DNA of 64,000 nucleotides from Candidatus Atribacteria bacterium (GTDB lineage Bacteria; Atribacterota; JS1; SB-45; 34-128). The stretch is taken from positions 84,740 to 148,739 of the forward strand of contig DMCY01000015.1 in the NCBI GenBank assembly GCA_003451675.1, in the 5' to 3' direction. Under the pieces are notes generated by a model. That model was not told the origin of the DNA and made no database searches. It saw nothing but the letters and a program-made list of their open reading frames with translations. Position 1 is the stretch's first letter. Each line of letters begins with the position of its first letter. The position numbers and the translations under genes were made by a program. Shown here one piece after another: positions 28,564 through 37,865 of the stretch.

Positions 28564-28616
28564 AAAGACAGACTACTTTCATCCGAAAAATATAGATTAA
28601 GAGCAGTCTGTCTTTT
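28564..28616. terminator. Inverted repeat, probable terminator of the 28683-28994 gene
   Basis: AAAGACAGACT pairs with AGTCTGTCTTT around 30 bases. The longer T-run lies on the plus strand, so orientation is unclear; both flanking genes read minus. Confidence 0.5.
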
Positions 28617-28682
28617 TTAATTTTTTCATACTTAATTCTTTGTTATATTACTTTGTAGATATCCATAAGATTGAGCTAAAAA

Positions 28683-28994
28683 TCAAGGATTAAGATATAC
28701 ATAATTTACCCCACCAGCTATGTATTGTGTAGCAGAATCATAACCCCAAGTCCATCCCCAGGTATCAATTGCTTCGAAGAAATGAGTTCCTATGGGAACG
28801 TTGAATAGTGTATAAGTACCTGGTGCAGCTGACCAGAATTTTTGGTTGTAATCCATGTAAATGTCATATACCCAACCACCTGTAACAATAATGTAAACTG
28901 TTCCTGTGGTAGGCGCACATCCTGTAAATGCGAGTGACAAAAATGCAATTACTACTAATACTAAAATACCTTTTATTAGAACATTCTTTTTCAT
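28683..28994 (-). CDS. Small lipoprotein, function unknown
   Basis: The 103-residue protein has a clear lipoprotein signal (lipobox AFTGC near residue 26). The mature part of about 77 residues is rich in Tyr and Trp (WVYDIYMDYNQKFW, WGWTWGYDS) and is probably a small beta domain. It has a strong ribosome binding site (AAAGGAGGT) and a second AAAGGAGG about 40 bases upstream. A SigH-like element at 29101-29128 lies about 110 bases before the start. It may be cotranscribed with the caspase-like gene. Confidence 0.75.
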   Translation of the reverse strand: MKKNVLIKGILVLVVIAFLSLAFTGCAPTTGTVYIIVTGGWVYDIYMDYNQKFWSAAPGTYTLFNVPIGTHFFEAIDTWGWTWGYDSATQYIAGGVNYVYLNP

Positions 28995-29737
28995 GAAAAT
29001 TTACCTCCTTTGGTAAGTTGTTTTAAATTATCCTCCTTTCTTCAATTATTTTATTATACATGTTATATTATGTTAATAATACATTTATATTTATATTTAT
29101 AATACCATATAGTTTTTAAAAATCCTTCTTTTTTTTTAAATTTTTTTAAATTTTTTTTAAAAACCATTTTTTAGACGCACAATCTGCCTTGGAAGTTGTA
29201 TTTTTTATATTGCTAAACCGACCGGTCAATTAATTTCCTAATCTTTATTTTTATCCTAATTGGTAAATTAAATAATCTTGTATCTATCTTCAGTATTTTC
29301 TTCACTATATTATATACCACATACTATATACTAAAATAATTGGGCAATCGGTCAATTGGTCAATTGGTGAATTGGTCAATTATCTATATTTTTTCGACTT
29401 CGTATCGATTATATGCTATATTATTTAAAATAACAAAAAATAAATTTGCAATGTCGGTATAAGTATCCATTTTTATTTTTTGTCGTTGCAAGGAGCATCG
29501 CAAGCCTGCCCCTGCGAAAGCAGGGGAAGCAATCCTAAACCGAGATTGCCACGCTCTGATAAATCAGAGCTCGCAATGACAGAGAATATCATAAACTAAT
29601 AGCTAATGAATAAAAATCTAAAAACCGTCAACTGATAACTTATATTTAATACTAACGACTATATTGACTGGTTAACTGATATTTATCTTAATCTTAACCA
29701 GCTAACCAACTAACCAAAAAAAGAGGAGTAACAATTT
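28995..29737. repeat. Divergent intergenic region with promoter element and repeats
   Basis: No gene is seen in 743 bases. Next to the minus-strand lipoprotein lie its ribosome binding sites and a GAAGGATTT element. The rest holds AATTGGTCAATTGG-type words (near 29335-29385), an ATTGCGAG palindrome with an inserted CCCCTGCGAAAGCAGGGG hairpin (about 29481-29582), and AACCAGCTAACC words ahead of the C11 gene. Confidence 0.7.
29101..29128 (-). promoter_or_regulatory. GAAGGATTT motif, SigH-like promoter candidate (small lipoprotein)
   Basis: On the minus strand GAAGGATTT (29128-29120) is followed after 14 bases by GTATT and then ATAAATATAA. The last part matches the plus-strand copy at 62872 almost exactly. 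Confidence 0.5.
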
Positions 29738-30958
29738 ATGAACAATAAATATATAATAATTTTTATTCTAATGATCTTATCCATCGGTCTCACTGGTTGT
29801 TTTCTATTCCCGCCGATTAACAACACTACTGAATGGACAGTAATGATTTACCTTGATTCTGATAATAATTTAGAGAGTGCTGGTATCGATGATATTAATG
29901 AAATGGAAATGGTCGGCTCAACTTCTGATGTAAACATTGTAGTTCAGGTAGACCGAATCCCTTATAGTGTATTAGCTGCCAATAATGAAGGTTATGCTGA
30001 TGATATATCTAATGGCAATTGGACTAATACTCGAAGGTATTATATCACTCAGGATTTTGACGCGGTTCAGATAAATTCTCAATTAAAAAGTGATTTGGGT
30101 GAACTTAATATGGGTGACCCTCAGACCTTAGTCGATTTTACTAATTGGGCAGTAACTAATTACCCGGCTAAAAAATATTTGCTGGTAATCTGGAATCATG
30201 GAGGAGGGTTCCGATCCTTAAACCTCACCAAAGATATTGCCTGGGATGATACCAGTGGAGGAGACAAAATAACTATGCCCGAGTTAGAATATTCCCTCTC
30301 TGTCATTAATGCTCAAATGGGGAAAAAGATTGATATTGTGGGAATGGATGCGTGTTTCATGGCTATGACTGAGGTGGCTTATCAGATAAAAGATTATGCC
30401 GATATCTTGGTTGCCTCAGAAGAGAATGAACCTGGAGATGGCTGGCCTTATGATACCATTCTGGGAGAATTGGTGGGCAATCCTCTTATGCCTGCAGAGC
30501 AATTAGCAGTTGATATTGTTAATAAATATATTTTTTCTTATCCTTATGCTAATGTCACCCAATCAGCAATTGACCTAAGTTATATGGATACTTTGACTGA
30601 TCAGCTATCCGCTTTAGCCCTAACTATAATGAGTGATAATCTGACACCAAAATATAATTACTTAAATGCTGCTAATTCCAGTCAGTATTATGGTGATTGG
30701 GATTTTATTGATTTATATGATTTTTGTAATCAATTATTAGCTTATTCAAATAGCCTTGAAGTCAAAAACATTGCCTTAAACATTCAACAGACTTTAAATT
30801 ATGCAGTAATAAAATCGGGATATAGTGGCGGAAGCGTAAGTGGCTCCAAAGGCCTTTCTATCTACTTTCCCTATATTGCTTACCATTATTATTATAACTA
30901 TACTAATTTTTCTAAAGATACTTTATGGGATGAAATGCTTTTATCTTTGGGACTTTAA
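29738..30958 (+). CDS. Clostripain-family (peptidase C11) lipoprotein
   Basis: The 406-residue protein has lipobox GLTGC (Cys21). The C11 catalytic pair is visible: His154 in VIWNHGGGF and Cys206 in GMDACFMAM. The domain starts with WTVMIYLDSDNNLE. Clostripain-type enzymes usually cut after Arg or Lys. It is the second lipid-anchored clan CD peptidase here. lptC starts 15 bases after its stop, so it probably shares a transcript with LPS-transport genes. GAGGAG precedes the ATG. Confidence 0.88.
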   Translation: MNNKYIIIFILMILSIGLTGCFLFPPINNTTEWTVMIYLDSDNNLESAGIDDINEMEMVGSTSDVNIVVQVDRIPYSVLAANNEGYADDISNGNWTNTRRYYITQDFDAVQINSQLKSDLGELNMGDPQTLVDFTNWAVTNYPAKKYLLVIWNHGGGFRSLNLTKDIAWDDTSGGDKITMPELEYSLSVINAQMGKKIDIVGMDACFMAMTEVAYQIKDYADILVASEENEPGDGWPYDTILGELVGNPLMPAEQLAVDIVNKYIFSYPYANVTQSAIDLSYMDTLTDQLSALALTIMSDNLTPKYNYLNAANSSQYYGDWDFIDLYDFCNQLLAYSNSLEVKNIALNIQQTLNYAVIKSGYSGGSVSGSKGLSIYFPYIAYHYYYNYTNFSKDTLWDEMLLSLGL

Positions 30959-30973
30959 TGATATTATTATAAT

Positions 30974-31558
30974 ATGCTTAAACAAAGATATTCATGGATT
31001 ATTTTAATAATAATTCTGGCTGTAGCCCTTTCTTTTTATTTTATTTATAATAAGGGGAAAGATGGGGGTACGGTTCAGACAGAAGAAGAGATTGAAGAAT
31101 TTGAGGAAGAAGATATCGAAGTAAATGAAGCCCCGGTTAAAATAGAAAAAGGGACAGTGGTAGGAGTTAAAGCCGGGGAAAAAGAATGGGAGATAGAAGC
31201 CGATAAAATATCTTTAGCAGAAGACAGAAAAAAAACTATCTTTGAAAAAATTAAAAAAGCGGTTATCTTTAAAGATAATGAACCATATCTAAATATTAAG
31301 CTTAATAAATGTATTGCCGATATGGGAAGCAAGAGCATGGAATTGGTGGGAGAAGTAATTATCGAGACTGAAGAAGGGGATATCCTAAAAGGGGAAAGGT
31401 TTTACTGGGATTCGCAAGAGGAGACCTTAGCCAGTCTGGAACCGGTTGAGCTAACAGTAAAAGAAAATAATATTACCGCCGACTGGCTGATGAGTGATGT
31501 TGAACTAAATAAACTTGAATTACAGGGGAATGTAAAAGTAACTTTTAAAATCGAATAA
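30974..31558 (+). CDS. lptC: LptC-like LPS export protein
   Basis: LptC is a single-span inner-membrane protein that passes LPS from LptBFG to LptA. The 194-residue protein has one membrane segment (residues about 7-25) and a Glu-rich linker (35-52). A beta-jellyroll-like region follows (GTVVGVKAGEKEWEIEADKI, then EGDILKGERFYWDSQEETL). No Shine-Dalgarno is seen, and it lies 15 bases after the C11 gene, so translation may be coupled. The family is weakly conserved; lptA downstream supports the call. Confidence 0.75.
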   Translation: MLKQRYSWIILIIILAVALSFYFIYNKGKDGGTVQTEEEIEEFEEEDIEVNEAPVKIEKGTVVGVKAGEKEWEIEADKISLAEDRKKTIFEKIKKAVIFKDNEPYLNIKLNKCIADMGSKSMELVGEVIIETEEGDILKGERFYWDSQEETLASLEPVELTVKENNITADWLMSDVELNKLELQGNVKVTFKIE

Positions 31559-31766
31559 TTTCACTTCCTGTATTTCTTATCTCTAATTGGGCAATTAGTG
31601 AATTAATTTCCTAATCTTTATTCTTATCTTAATCGGTCAATTGGGCAATTATTTAATCTTGTATTTCTCATCTTTAACTGGCAAACCGGCTAACTGGGTA
31701 ACTGGTTTTTATCTCTATCTTAACTAGCTAACCAACTAACTAAATTGAAAGGAGTTTTTATGCACA
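31559..31766. repeat. AATTGG word-repeat gap lptC-lptA
   Basis: Words of the AATTGGGCAATTAG and CTGGCAAACCGGCTAACTGG types fill the gap. At its end AAGGAG is followed five bases later by ATG 31760. That ATG opens a six-codon frame (MHNEKL) overlapping the lptA start at 31767. Confidence 0.6.
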
Positions 31767-32441
31767 ATGAAAAATTGTAAAAAATTCTATTTTAATAGGT
31801 TTCTATTAACATTTATTAGCTTATCTCTTATTATATTTTTATCATTTTGTGCTTCTGCCCAGGAAGAAAAAAAAGAATCAGTAGTAAATATTCAGGCAGA
31901 TAATGTAACTTATGATAAAAGCACGGATAAGATGATCTTTAAAGGCAATGTCATTATCACCCAGGAAGATATCACTCTAACTGCTCAAGAAGCTGATTTT
32001 GATGTAGATAAAAAGATTGGCCAGATAAAGGGTAATATAAAATTAGTCCAGAGCGATATCACTATTACCGGCGAAACCCTTGAAGCTTTTCTCAATGATA
32101 AAAAATATATCTTTCAAGAAAAAGTAATATTGGTTCAGGAGCGAAAAGATAAAAAAGACAAAGAAGACAATATTACCTGGAATTGTAACAACTTGGAGAT
32201 TTTTACTGATACCCAGGATTTAACCGCCACTGGAGAAGTAAAGATTTTAAAGAAAGATTACACCATCACTGCTGAGGAAGCAGTTTATAATGATAAAGAA
32301 CAGAAAATAACTTTAGTGGGGAAAGTAAGAATAGAAGAAGAAGCCGGTAGATGGATTACTGGCGATAAAGCCGTCTTTTATATTGACAGCGAAAGATTAG
32401 AAGTAGAAGGAAATGTCCGAAGCGGCATTAAATTAGACTAA
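31767..32441 (+). CDS. lptA: LptA/OstA-like periplasmic LPS transport protein
   Basis: LptA forms the periplasmic beta-jellyroll bridge for LPS. The 224-residue protein has a signal peptide ending near CASAQ and repeated OstA-type strands (NIQADNVTYDKSTDKMIFKG, then VIITQEDITLTAQEADFD). Later copies are near TATGEVKILKKDYTITAEEA. ATG 31767 is the only start that includes the signal peptide, but a better-spaced ATG at 31760 opens a six-codon overlapping frame. The last codon and stop lie within the palindrome at 32436-32482. Confidence 0.85.
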   Translation: MKNCKKFYFNRFLLTFISLSLIIFLSFCASAQEEKKESVVNIQADNVTYDKSTDKMIFKGNVIITQEDITLTAQEADFDVDKKIGQIKGNIKLVQSDITITGETLEAFLNDKKYIFQEKVILVQERKDKKDKEDNITWNCNNLEIFTDTQDLTATGEVKILKKDYTITAEEAVYNDKEQKITLVGKVRIEEEAGRWITGDKAVFYIDSERLEVEGNVRSGIKLD

Positions 32442-32482
32442 AGTTTCCCAAAGGTGCCTGGCACCTTTGGGAAACTTTAGTC
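32436..32482. repeat. GGTGCCTGGCACC palindrome overlapping the lptA stop
   Basis: A perfect 23-bp inverted repeat (32436-32458 with 32460-32482) with a one-base centre. Its close relative lies at 37866-37916 after the lptF/G start. It may act as a terminator-like hairpin or be a mobile REP element. Confidence 0.92.
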
Positions 32483-32498
32483 GTAGAGAGGCGATTTT

Positions 32499-33080
32499 AT
32501 GAGAATTATGAAAGTGAAAAGAGCGATAATTATTTTATTGATAATAGGAATAATGGCGGTAGTAGCCGGATGTGCAAGATGGCCGGAGGGACCGGGACCA
32601 GAACCTGGGGAAACCGAGTATCAATTAGAGATTACCGTGGAAGTTGAAGGCGTAATCGATTCTAGCAACGGAATATATTATATAGTAATGGATACCGATG
32701 GAAATTCAGCTACTGGGCCAGGATATGATATTTTATCTTGGGATGATAGATTTTATTATATTAAATTAGAGGATGGATTCTTTTATTTTGCTCAAAAAGA
32801 AGAAGGCTCTCCAGAACTTTATTTAACGGATAATTTAATCAGTGGAAATAAGATTCAAGTAACCATAGCATTAAGTGATTTAGAATATCCGAGCAGTGTT
32901 GACGTTAATGTTATTGCTACAGATTTAGATAATAATACTTATGATTCTTTAGATGAATATTTTACTATAGATGTTACTTATAATCCATCGGAGGAGGTAG
33001 AGGATCTGCCGCTAGGTGATTCAGGAGATGGAATAGATTTTGATATTATAAAAGTAACTGCCGAAATAATTATCCCTTAA
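32499..33080 (+). CDS. Lipoprotein, function unknown
   Basis: The 193-residue protein has a lipoprotein signal with lipobox VAGC near residue 25 and a Pro/Gly/Glu linker. An acidic beta-rich domain follows (YYIVMDTDGNSATGPGYDIL, FTIDVTYNPSEEV). Parts of it recall calcium-binding or DOMON-like secreted domains, but no family is claimed. GAGAGG precedes the first of two close ATG codons. Confidence 0.6.
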   Translation: MRIMKVKRAIIILLIIGIMAVVAGCARWPEGPGPEPGETEYQLEITVEVEGVIDSSNGIYYIVMDTDGNSATGPGYDILSWDDRFYYIKLEDGFFYFAQKEEGSPELYLTDNLISGNKIQVTIALSDLEYPSSVDVNVIATDLDNNTYDSLDEYFTIDVTYNPSEEVEDLPLGDSGDGIDFDIIKVTAEIIIP

Positions 33081-33110
33081 ATAGGATCCGGTTAGAAGGA
33101 TAAATTTATA

Positions 33111-33536
33111 ATGATTAAAGATAAAAAACTTCCTGAAAATATATTAGAGATTTTACCTGAAGTAAATAATTTCTTAGAAAATTACTCAAAAGTAGTCTTT
33201 GCTTATCTTTTTGGTAGTCTTGCTAAGGGCAAAGTTAATCCCCTTAGTGATATTGATATAGCTTTATATCTAAAAAAAGGAACAAATTTTGCCAGAGAGA
33301 AGATGGTTATTTTAAAAAAGTTGATAGATATATTTGGTACCGAGGAAATCGACCTGGTTATACTTAATATTACACCTCTCACTCTTAAGGCAAGGATAGT
33401 AGGGAATAAGAAAATATTGGTAGACAAAGATCCATTTTTAAGGCATTCTTTTGAGTCTTTAGTCTTGAGGGAGTATTTTGATTTTTCTAAGAAAGAAGAG
33501 GACATTTTTAAAAGGAGGTTTTCACTTGGTAGATAA
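33111..33536 (+). CDS. mntA: MntA-type nucleotidyltransferase antitoxin
   Basis: The 141-residue protein has the minimal nucleotidyltransferase signature GSLAKGKVNPLSDIDI (Gly35-Ser36, Asp47 and Asp49). In the HepT-MntA system MntA modifies a tyrosine of the HEPN RNase HepT with AMP and so neutralises it. A hepT reading frame starts inside its last codons (TTG 33526) behind AGGAGG at 33513-33518. The antitoxin is intact while the toxin is frameshifted. Confidence 0.88.
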   Translation: MIKDKKLPENILEILPEVNNFLENYSKVVFAYLFGSLAKGKVNPLSDIDIALYLKKGTNFAREKMVILKKLIDIFGTEEIDLVILNITPLTLKARIVGNKKILVDKDPFLRHSFESLVLREYFDFSKKEEDIFKRRFSLGR

Positions 33537-33947
33537 AATGTTAATAATGAGAAAATTAGCTGAGCTCGAAACTTATATTATATTAAACAGATACAAGAAT
33601 ATTCCGCTATAACGGTAAAAGAATATTCCAGAGATTGGAAGATTCAGAGAATTATTGAAAGAACACTTCAGATGATGATTGAGTTATGTGTGGATATAGC
33701 AAATCACATTATTGCTGATAAAAAATACAGAATTCCAACTAGCTATAGTGATACTTTTCAAGTACTCGAGGAAGAGGATATTATCTCTAAGAAGCAGTAC
33801 AAAACGATGAAAAATATGGCTCAATTTAGAAATATAATAGTTCATCACTACGATAAGATAGACGAGGCAATTGTAGTAAATATTTTAAGACGGAATCTTA
33901 AAGATTTTTTTGAATACAGGGATTCTGTATTAAAAATTATAAAATAA
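33526..33947 (+). pseudogene. hepT: HEPN toxin HepT, frameshifted
   Basis: The frame from TTG 33526 gives a HepT-like start (DKMLIMRKLAELETYI) but stops near 33612. The rest of the protein continues in another frame (KQIQEYSAITVKEYSRDW, then MMIELCVDIANHII, up to RNIIVHHYDKID with the RX4HXY RNase motif). The break falls at the directly repeated ATATT ATATT near 33581-33590. Removing one five-base copy restores one open frame of about 138 codons. This is a disabled toxin beside an intact antitoxin. Confidence 0.85.
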
Positions 33948-34294
33948 TATTTCTAAATTTAATTCAAAAACCGACGAAATATCTATCTGTGAACATGTAA
34001 TTGTAATATGGAGGCACAATGCATCGTGTCTATTTAATTCAATCGGCATGGCACGCCGTGTCGCTACATTAACTGCCCAACCGGTAACTTGCTAAAAAAG
34101 TAGACAGGCGAGACGCCTGTCTACTTTTTTATATAGATTATTGAGGGCGTATGCAATACGCCCCTATGTGTTGTTTTCTTCTGGCTTCTATTTTCTTTTT
34201 TCTTTACAAGATACGATTCACGAAATACTAGATACGAATTTGGCTTCTTTCTTCTATTTCCTTAACTAACTAACTAACTAACCAACCAACCAAT
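33948..34294. repeat. Convergent gap with palindromes
   Basis: No gene is seen. The gap holds a 17-bp palindrome with ACAGGCG arms (34094-34130), a GAGGGCGTATGCAATACGCCCC palindrome (about 34143-34166), ACGATTCACGAAATAC words and an AACTAACTAACC run. As the hepT and lptD genes converge here, the 34094-34130 hairpin with A- and T-runs could terminate both. Confidence 0.75.
34094..34130. terminator. Bidirectional terminator-like palindrome (ACAGGCG family)
   Basis: AAAAAAGTAGACAGGCG pairs perfectly with CGCCTGTCTACTTTTTT around AGA. It has the form of a bidirectional terminator between convergent genes. It also belongs to the dispersed ACAGGCG family (60566-60590, near 27290). Confidence 0.75.
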
Positions 34295-36526
34295 TTATTT
34301 TCCTCCCAAAGTTATCTTCTCAGTTGGAAAGGCCTTGATATAAAATTCCACCCAGATAGACTTAGTGGCTTGTTTATAATTTATAGTGAATTCCCGGCAA
34401 TGGAGGTCGCGGGTAATTCCTACTACGCTATTAGTGAGTTTAAAATCATCTAAATCTACCACACCTTTATACTTGATTCTCCAATCCTCGCTCAACCGTA
34501 GATCAAGTGTGGAATTTATCTTCTTAGTCCACTCCTTAGTATTTAGATTATAGGAGGAGCTAAAATTCATCTTCCAGTCGTCTTTTGGCTTATATTCTAC
34601 TTTTCCCACTAAATTTCCAAAATTTTCCGTAACAAAATTATAATTGGTAGATAAATCTAATTTAATTTTTTCAGAGGGCTTTAAAGTCAATTTCCCCTTA
34701 ACTGTATTGGACAGAGGAGTGATATAGTCAAAATTAAAAGGAGTCGGACCTACTGATTTATTATAATTATAAGATAGAGTAGAGGAAATGTAGGGGTTGT
34801 AAGCTGCCTTCAAATCCACTTTTCCTCCCACCAAATAGCGGGCTTCCCCGGTCAAATAAACATCCTGCCGAAAAATTCCCGAAGGAGTCAAGGTTAAATA
34901 TTCACCCAGCTCAAAGGGTCTCTTAACATTAATAATATATTCTCCGCGCCAGTTATCTTCTTCAGTAGCTGCTTCATAAAAATGTCCCACTGAGGCATCA
35001 ATATCATAAGTAATCTTAGTGTCTCCGATAGCAGCGGCATTTTTCTTAAATGAGAATTCCGGCAAGCGGTCAATTATTTTAGAAATATTTTCTCCGGTAT
35101 AATTATCACTATCCAGGTCAAATCTCTTTTCAGTTGTCAAATTTAAGGTATAGCCTTCGCCCTTATATTTTAGTTCCCATTTCGGCTTTAATTCGCGGTC
35201 TGCTACTTCCCAACTGGCCGGGTTTTTGTCAGTGTAAATCAAAGCGAGGGCTGAACTTAATTTATCATTAAAAGTATAATTATGGTTCACTTTAATGTTG
35301 CCATTGATACTCAACTCTTCTTGCCCCAGTCCTGTACCACTAAAGTTATATTTTCCGGTAAGTTTAAGATTATATTTTTTTCCTTTTTTATCTAAACTAA
35401 ATTGTGATTTTAAACTATTACTGAGAAGTTCTTCTCCTGCGGCCTTGCTTCCACTGTAACTTAGAGTTACCTGAGTTTTTAAGTCTTCTTTAAATTCTTG
35501 CCCATATTTTATCTTTCCAGTTAAATTGATTTTTCCGCTATCTTTTTCTTTAATCTGATACAGATAAAGGGAGGTCTCTCCGGGATTATTCTGGCTTCCT
35601 ATTTCCCAGGTATGTTCAACCCCTGTGCCAATCCCTTTCTTTTCCAGCCAATCAATATAAAGTGTCCCATAAGATTTTTCATCTACATAATAATTAAAAT
35701 AGGTCTTTATAAACCATCCGTCTTTACTATTTTGTCCTATCTTGGGAAGAATAGGCTGCTGGGTTTTGCGGTCTAAGAAAATCAAGAAATAGGGAAGGGT
35801 AATAATTTTAGTCTTTCCTTCATACCAGGAGATATTACGAGCGATTATTTTGTCTTTGGGATAGATAATCATTTCTTTGGCGACTATACGATAGTGAGGT
35901 TCTTCTAATTCACAGGTGGTAAAACTTCCTTCGGTAATTTCCACGGTTTTGGGGAAATTTTCCATTTTTTCTCCCCGATAATAGAGTTTTCCCTTGATGC
36001 CTTCCCCGGTTAATTCACCTTTTAATCGGAGTAAAATTGTTTTTTTTGTCTTCCAGTTATAAGTAAGTTCTTCACAGTTAGTTTCGGTCTCATCTTGTTT
36101 AAAGAGGACCTCTCTGGAAGCGAAGAGAAGGTGAGTGGTTAAATTAATCTTCAGATATTCAGCCTTTACCTCGATATCCTGGTATTTAAGATGTACTCCG
36201 TCTTTAGCAATAATCAGGTCTTCGCCCTCTATCTTTTCATAAGTGATATATTCAGCGATAAGGGAGATATCTAATTCTTCTTCATCTTGTGATTCTTTGG
36301 TTCTTTCTTCAATTTCTTTTTCTTTTGTCTCTTCTATTTCTACAACCTTTTCATCTGTTTGTGCTTCCGCTATTTCTCCCGCCTTAATCGTCTCTCCGGT
36401 CTCTTGAGCAAAAGATACCAGAATAAACCTGGAATTTTGATTACCCAGATTCAGGTTTAGCCCTAAAAGTAATATAAATATTATTAAAAAAATTACTGCA
36501 TTCTTTACTTTTCCGCTTTGTATCAT
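34295..36526 (-). CDS. lptD: LPS-assembly protein LptD (OstA family)
   Basis: LptD is the outer-membrane barrel that inserts LPS into the outer leaflet. The 743-residue protein has a signal sequence (about 10-40, ending LVSFAQ) and an acidic linker. A periplasmic OstA jellyroll follows (ISLIAEYITYEKIEGEDLII near 93), and then a large barrel with many alternating strands. The diagnostic stretch ITLPYFLIFLDRKTQQPILP lies near 255. I do not see the cysteine pattern of proteobacterial LptD. AAGGAA lies about ten bases before the ATG. Confidence 0.87.
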   Translation of the reverse strand: MIQSGKVKNAVIFLIIFILLLGLNLNLGNQNSRFILVSFAQETGETIKAGEIAEAQTDEKVVEIEETKEKEIEERTKESQDEEELDISLIAEYITYEKIEGEDLIIAKDGVHLKYQDIEVKAEYLKINLTTHLLFASREVLFKQDETETNCEELTYNWKTKKTILLRLKGELTGEGIKGKLYYRGEKMENFPKTVEITEGSFTTCELEEPHYRIVAKEMIIYPKDKIIARNISWYEGKTKIITLPYFLIFLDRKTQQPILPKIGQNSKDGWFIKTYFNYYVDEKSYGTLYIDWLEKKGIGTGVEHTWEIGSQNNPGETSLYLYQIKEKDSGKINLTGKIKYGQEFKEDLKTQVTLSYSGSKAAGEELLSNSLKSQFSLDKKGKKYNLKLTGKYNFSGTGLGQEELSINGNIKVNHNYTFNDKLSSALALIYTDKNPASWEVADRELKPKWELKYKGEGYTLNLTTEKRFDLDSDNYTGENISKIIDRLPEFSFKKNAAAIGDTKITYDIDASVGHFYEAATEEDNWRGEYIINVKRPFELGEYLTLTPSGIFRQDVYLTGEARYLVGGKVDLKAAYNPYISSTLSYNYNKSVGPTPFNFDYITPLSNTVKGKLTLKPSEKIKLDLSTNYNFVTENFGNLVGKVEYKPKDDWKMNFSSSYNLNTKEWTKKINSTLDLRLSEDWRIKYKGVVDLDDFKLTNSVVGITRDLHCREFTINYKQATKSIWVEFYIKAFPTEKITLGGK

Positions 36527-36697
36527 ATTTTATATATTTCCTTATAGGATATCTTTATCTCTTGTATTTTTTATCTTATACCCGGTCAACTGGCTAACTG
36601 AATTTTCTTGTATTTAATACTAACGACTATCCTAACCGGCTAACTAATCTTTATCCTAACCAGCTAACCAATTAACTAATTAACCAACTAACCAAAT
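36527..36697. repeat. Word-repeat gap lptF/G-lptD
   Basis: CCGGTCAACTGGCTAACTG and TAACCAATTAACTAATTAACC words fill the gap. No gene is seen. Confidence 0.6.
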
Positions 36698-37810
36698 TCA
36701 CTTCTTCTCCGCCCCAAATATAATAATCCCTCCCAAAATACCAAAAATAATATTGGGTAGCCAGGCCGCCAGAAACGGGATTAACATTCCTCCTCGTCCC
36801 ATGGATCTGGTAGTGGAAAGGAGGACATAATAAAGCAAAACCAAAACAATACTTAGGATTACTCCGGTAGCCTTGCTTCCGCGTTTTACCCGTAAACCCA
36901 AGGGCACTCCCAGTAGAACAAAGATTAATCCGCTAAAAGGGATGGAATATTTCATATAGAAATCTACTTCAAAATTTTTAGTATCTGCACCTGCTTGTTG
37001 CAAAATATCTATTTGCTGTCTTAATTCTTTACTGCTCATCTCCTGAGGAGTCCTCTGATTTTTAAAGAATTTTTGCAGGTCTTCTTTAACAATAATATCT
37101 AAAGTTTCAAAGCTCATCTCATAGGTAATTTTGCCCTCTTCATCGTAATTATATATAGTCCCATTCTCCAGTTTCCAGGTATCAACCACCCACTTCCCTT
37201 TCTTGGCTGTTATCATTCGGGGAAATCTTTCCCGAGTCATTTCATAGACCATAATATCCTGCATAATCATATTTTTTTCATCAAGCCGATTTATATAGAA
37301 ATAGCGATTTTCAGCATCACGGAAAAAGACGTTTCGCCTGATGTTAGGAGGTCCCTTTTTTAACACAATCTCCCGGATAATATTCTGGGAAATATGGTTG
37401 GCTTCGGGGACGATATAATCATTGATTATAAAAGCCAAAATACTTATGGCAAAAGCAGCAATTAAAAAAGGAATCATTATTCTGCGCAGGCTTATCCCTC
37501 CTGCTCTCATAGCAGTTATTTCCCCATCTGTGGAAAGGCGGCCAATAGCCAGTTCACTGGAAGCAAGTAAAGAGATAGGGAAGGTTACTACCAGAAATGC
37601 CGGAAGACGATAGGCTAATAACTTGACAATATAGGGCCAGGCCACTCTCTTATTAATCAACATATCCATTAACTCAAAAAGAGTTTGCATAATTAGCATA
37701 ATGGTTAGGGCGGCAACAGCCAGAGCCACAAAACTCATTACTTCCTTTACAATGTAGCGGTCTAATATCTTTGACCGCGGAAACTTCCTAATTGATATAT
37801 TTATAGCCAT
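36698..37810 (-). CDS. LptF/LptG family LPS export permease
   Basis: LptF/G proteins form the membrane part of the LPS extractor with LptB. The 370-residue protein has the family start RYIVKEVMSFVALAVAALTI near residue 18 and AYRLPAFLVVTFPISLLASS near 67. It has the classic GEITAMRAGGISLRRI near 97, a periplasmic domain (about 125-265), and three C-terminal membrane segments. Only one copy is present in the window; many genomes need two. ATG 37810 is used; a GTG three bases earlier is also possible, and neither has a clear ribosome binding site. Confidence 0.88.
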   Translation of the reverse strand: MAINISIRKFPRSKILDRYIVKEVMSFVALAVAALTIMLIMQTLFELMDMLINKRVAWPYIVKLLAYRLPAFLVVTFPISLLASSELAIGRLSTDGEITAMRAGGISLRRIMIPFLIAAFAISILAFIINDYIVPEANHISQNIIREIVLKKGPPNIRRNVFFRDAENRYFYINRLDEKNMIMQDIMVYEMTRERFPRMITAKKGKWVVDTWKLENGTIYNYDEEGKITYEMSFETLDIIVKEDLQKFFKNQRTPQEMSSKELRQQIDILQQAGADTKNFEVDFYMKYSIPFSGLIFVLLGVPLGLRVKRGSKATGVILSIVLVLLYYVLLSTTRSMGRGGMLIPFLAAWLPNIIFGILGGIIIFGAEKK

Positions 37811-37865
37811 CACCCCGTACTGAAAATATTTTTATAAGTATAACATATTTTTATTTTTTACAAAA

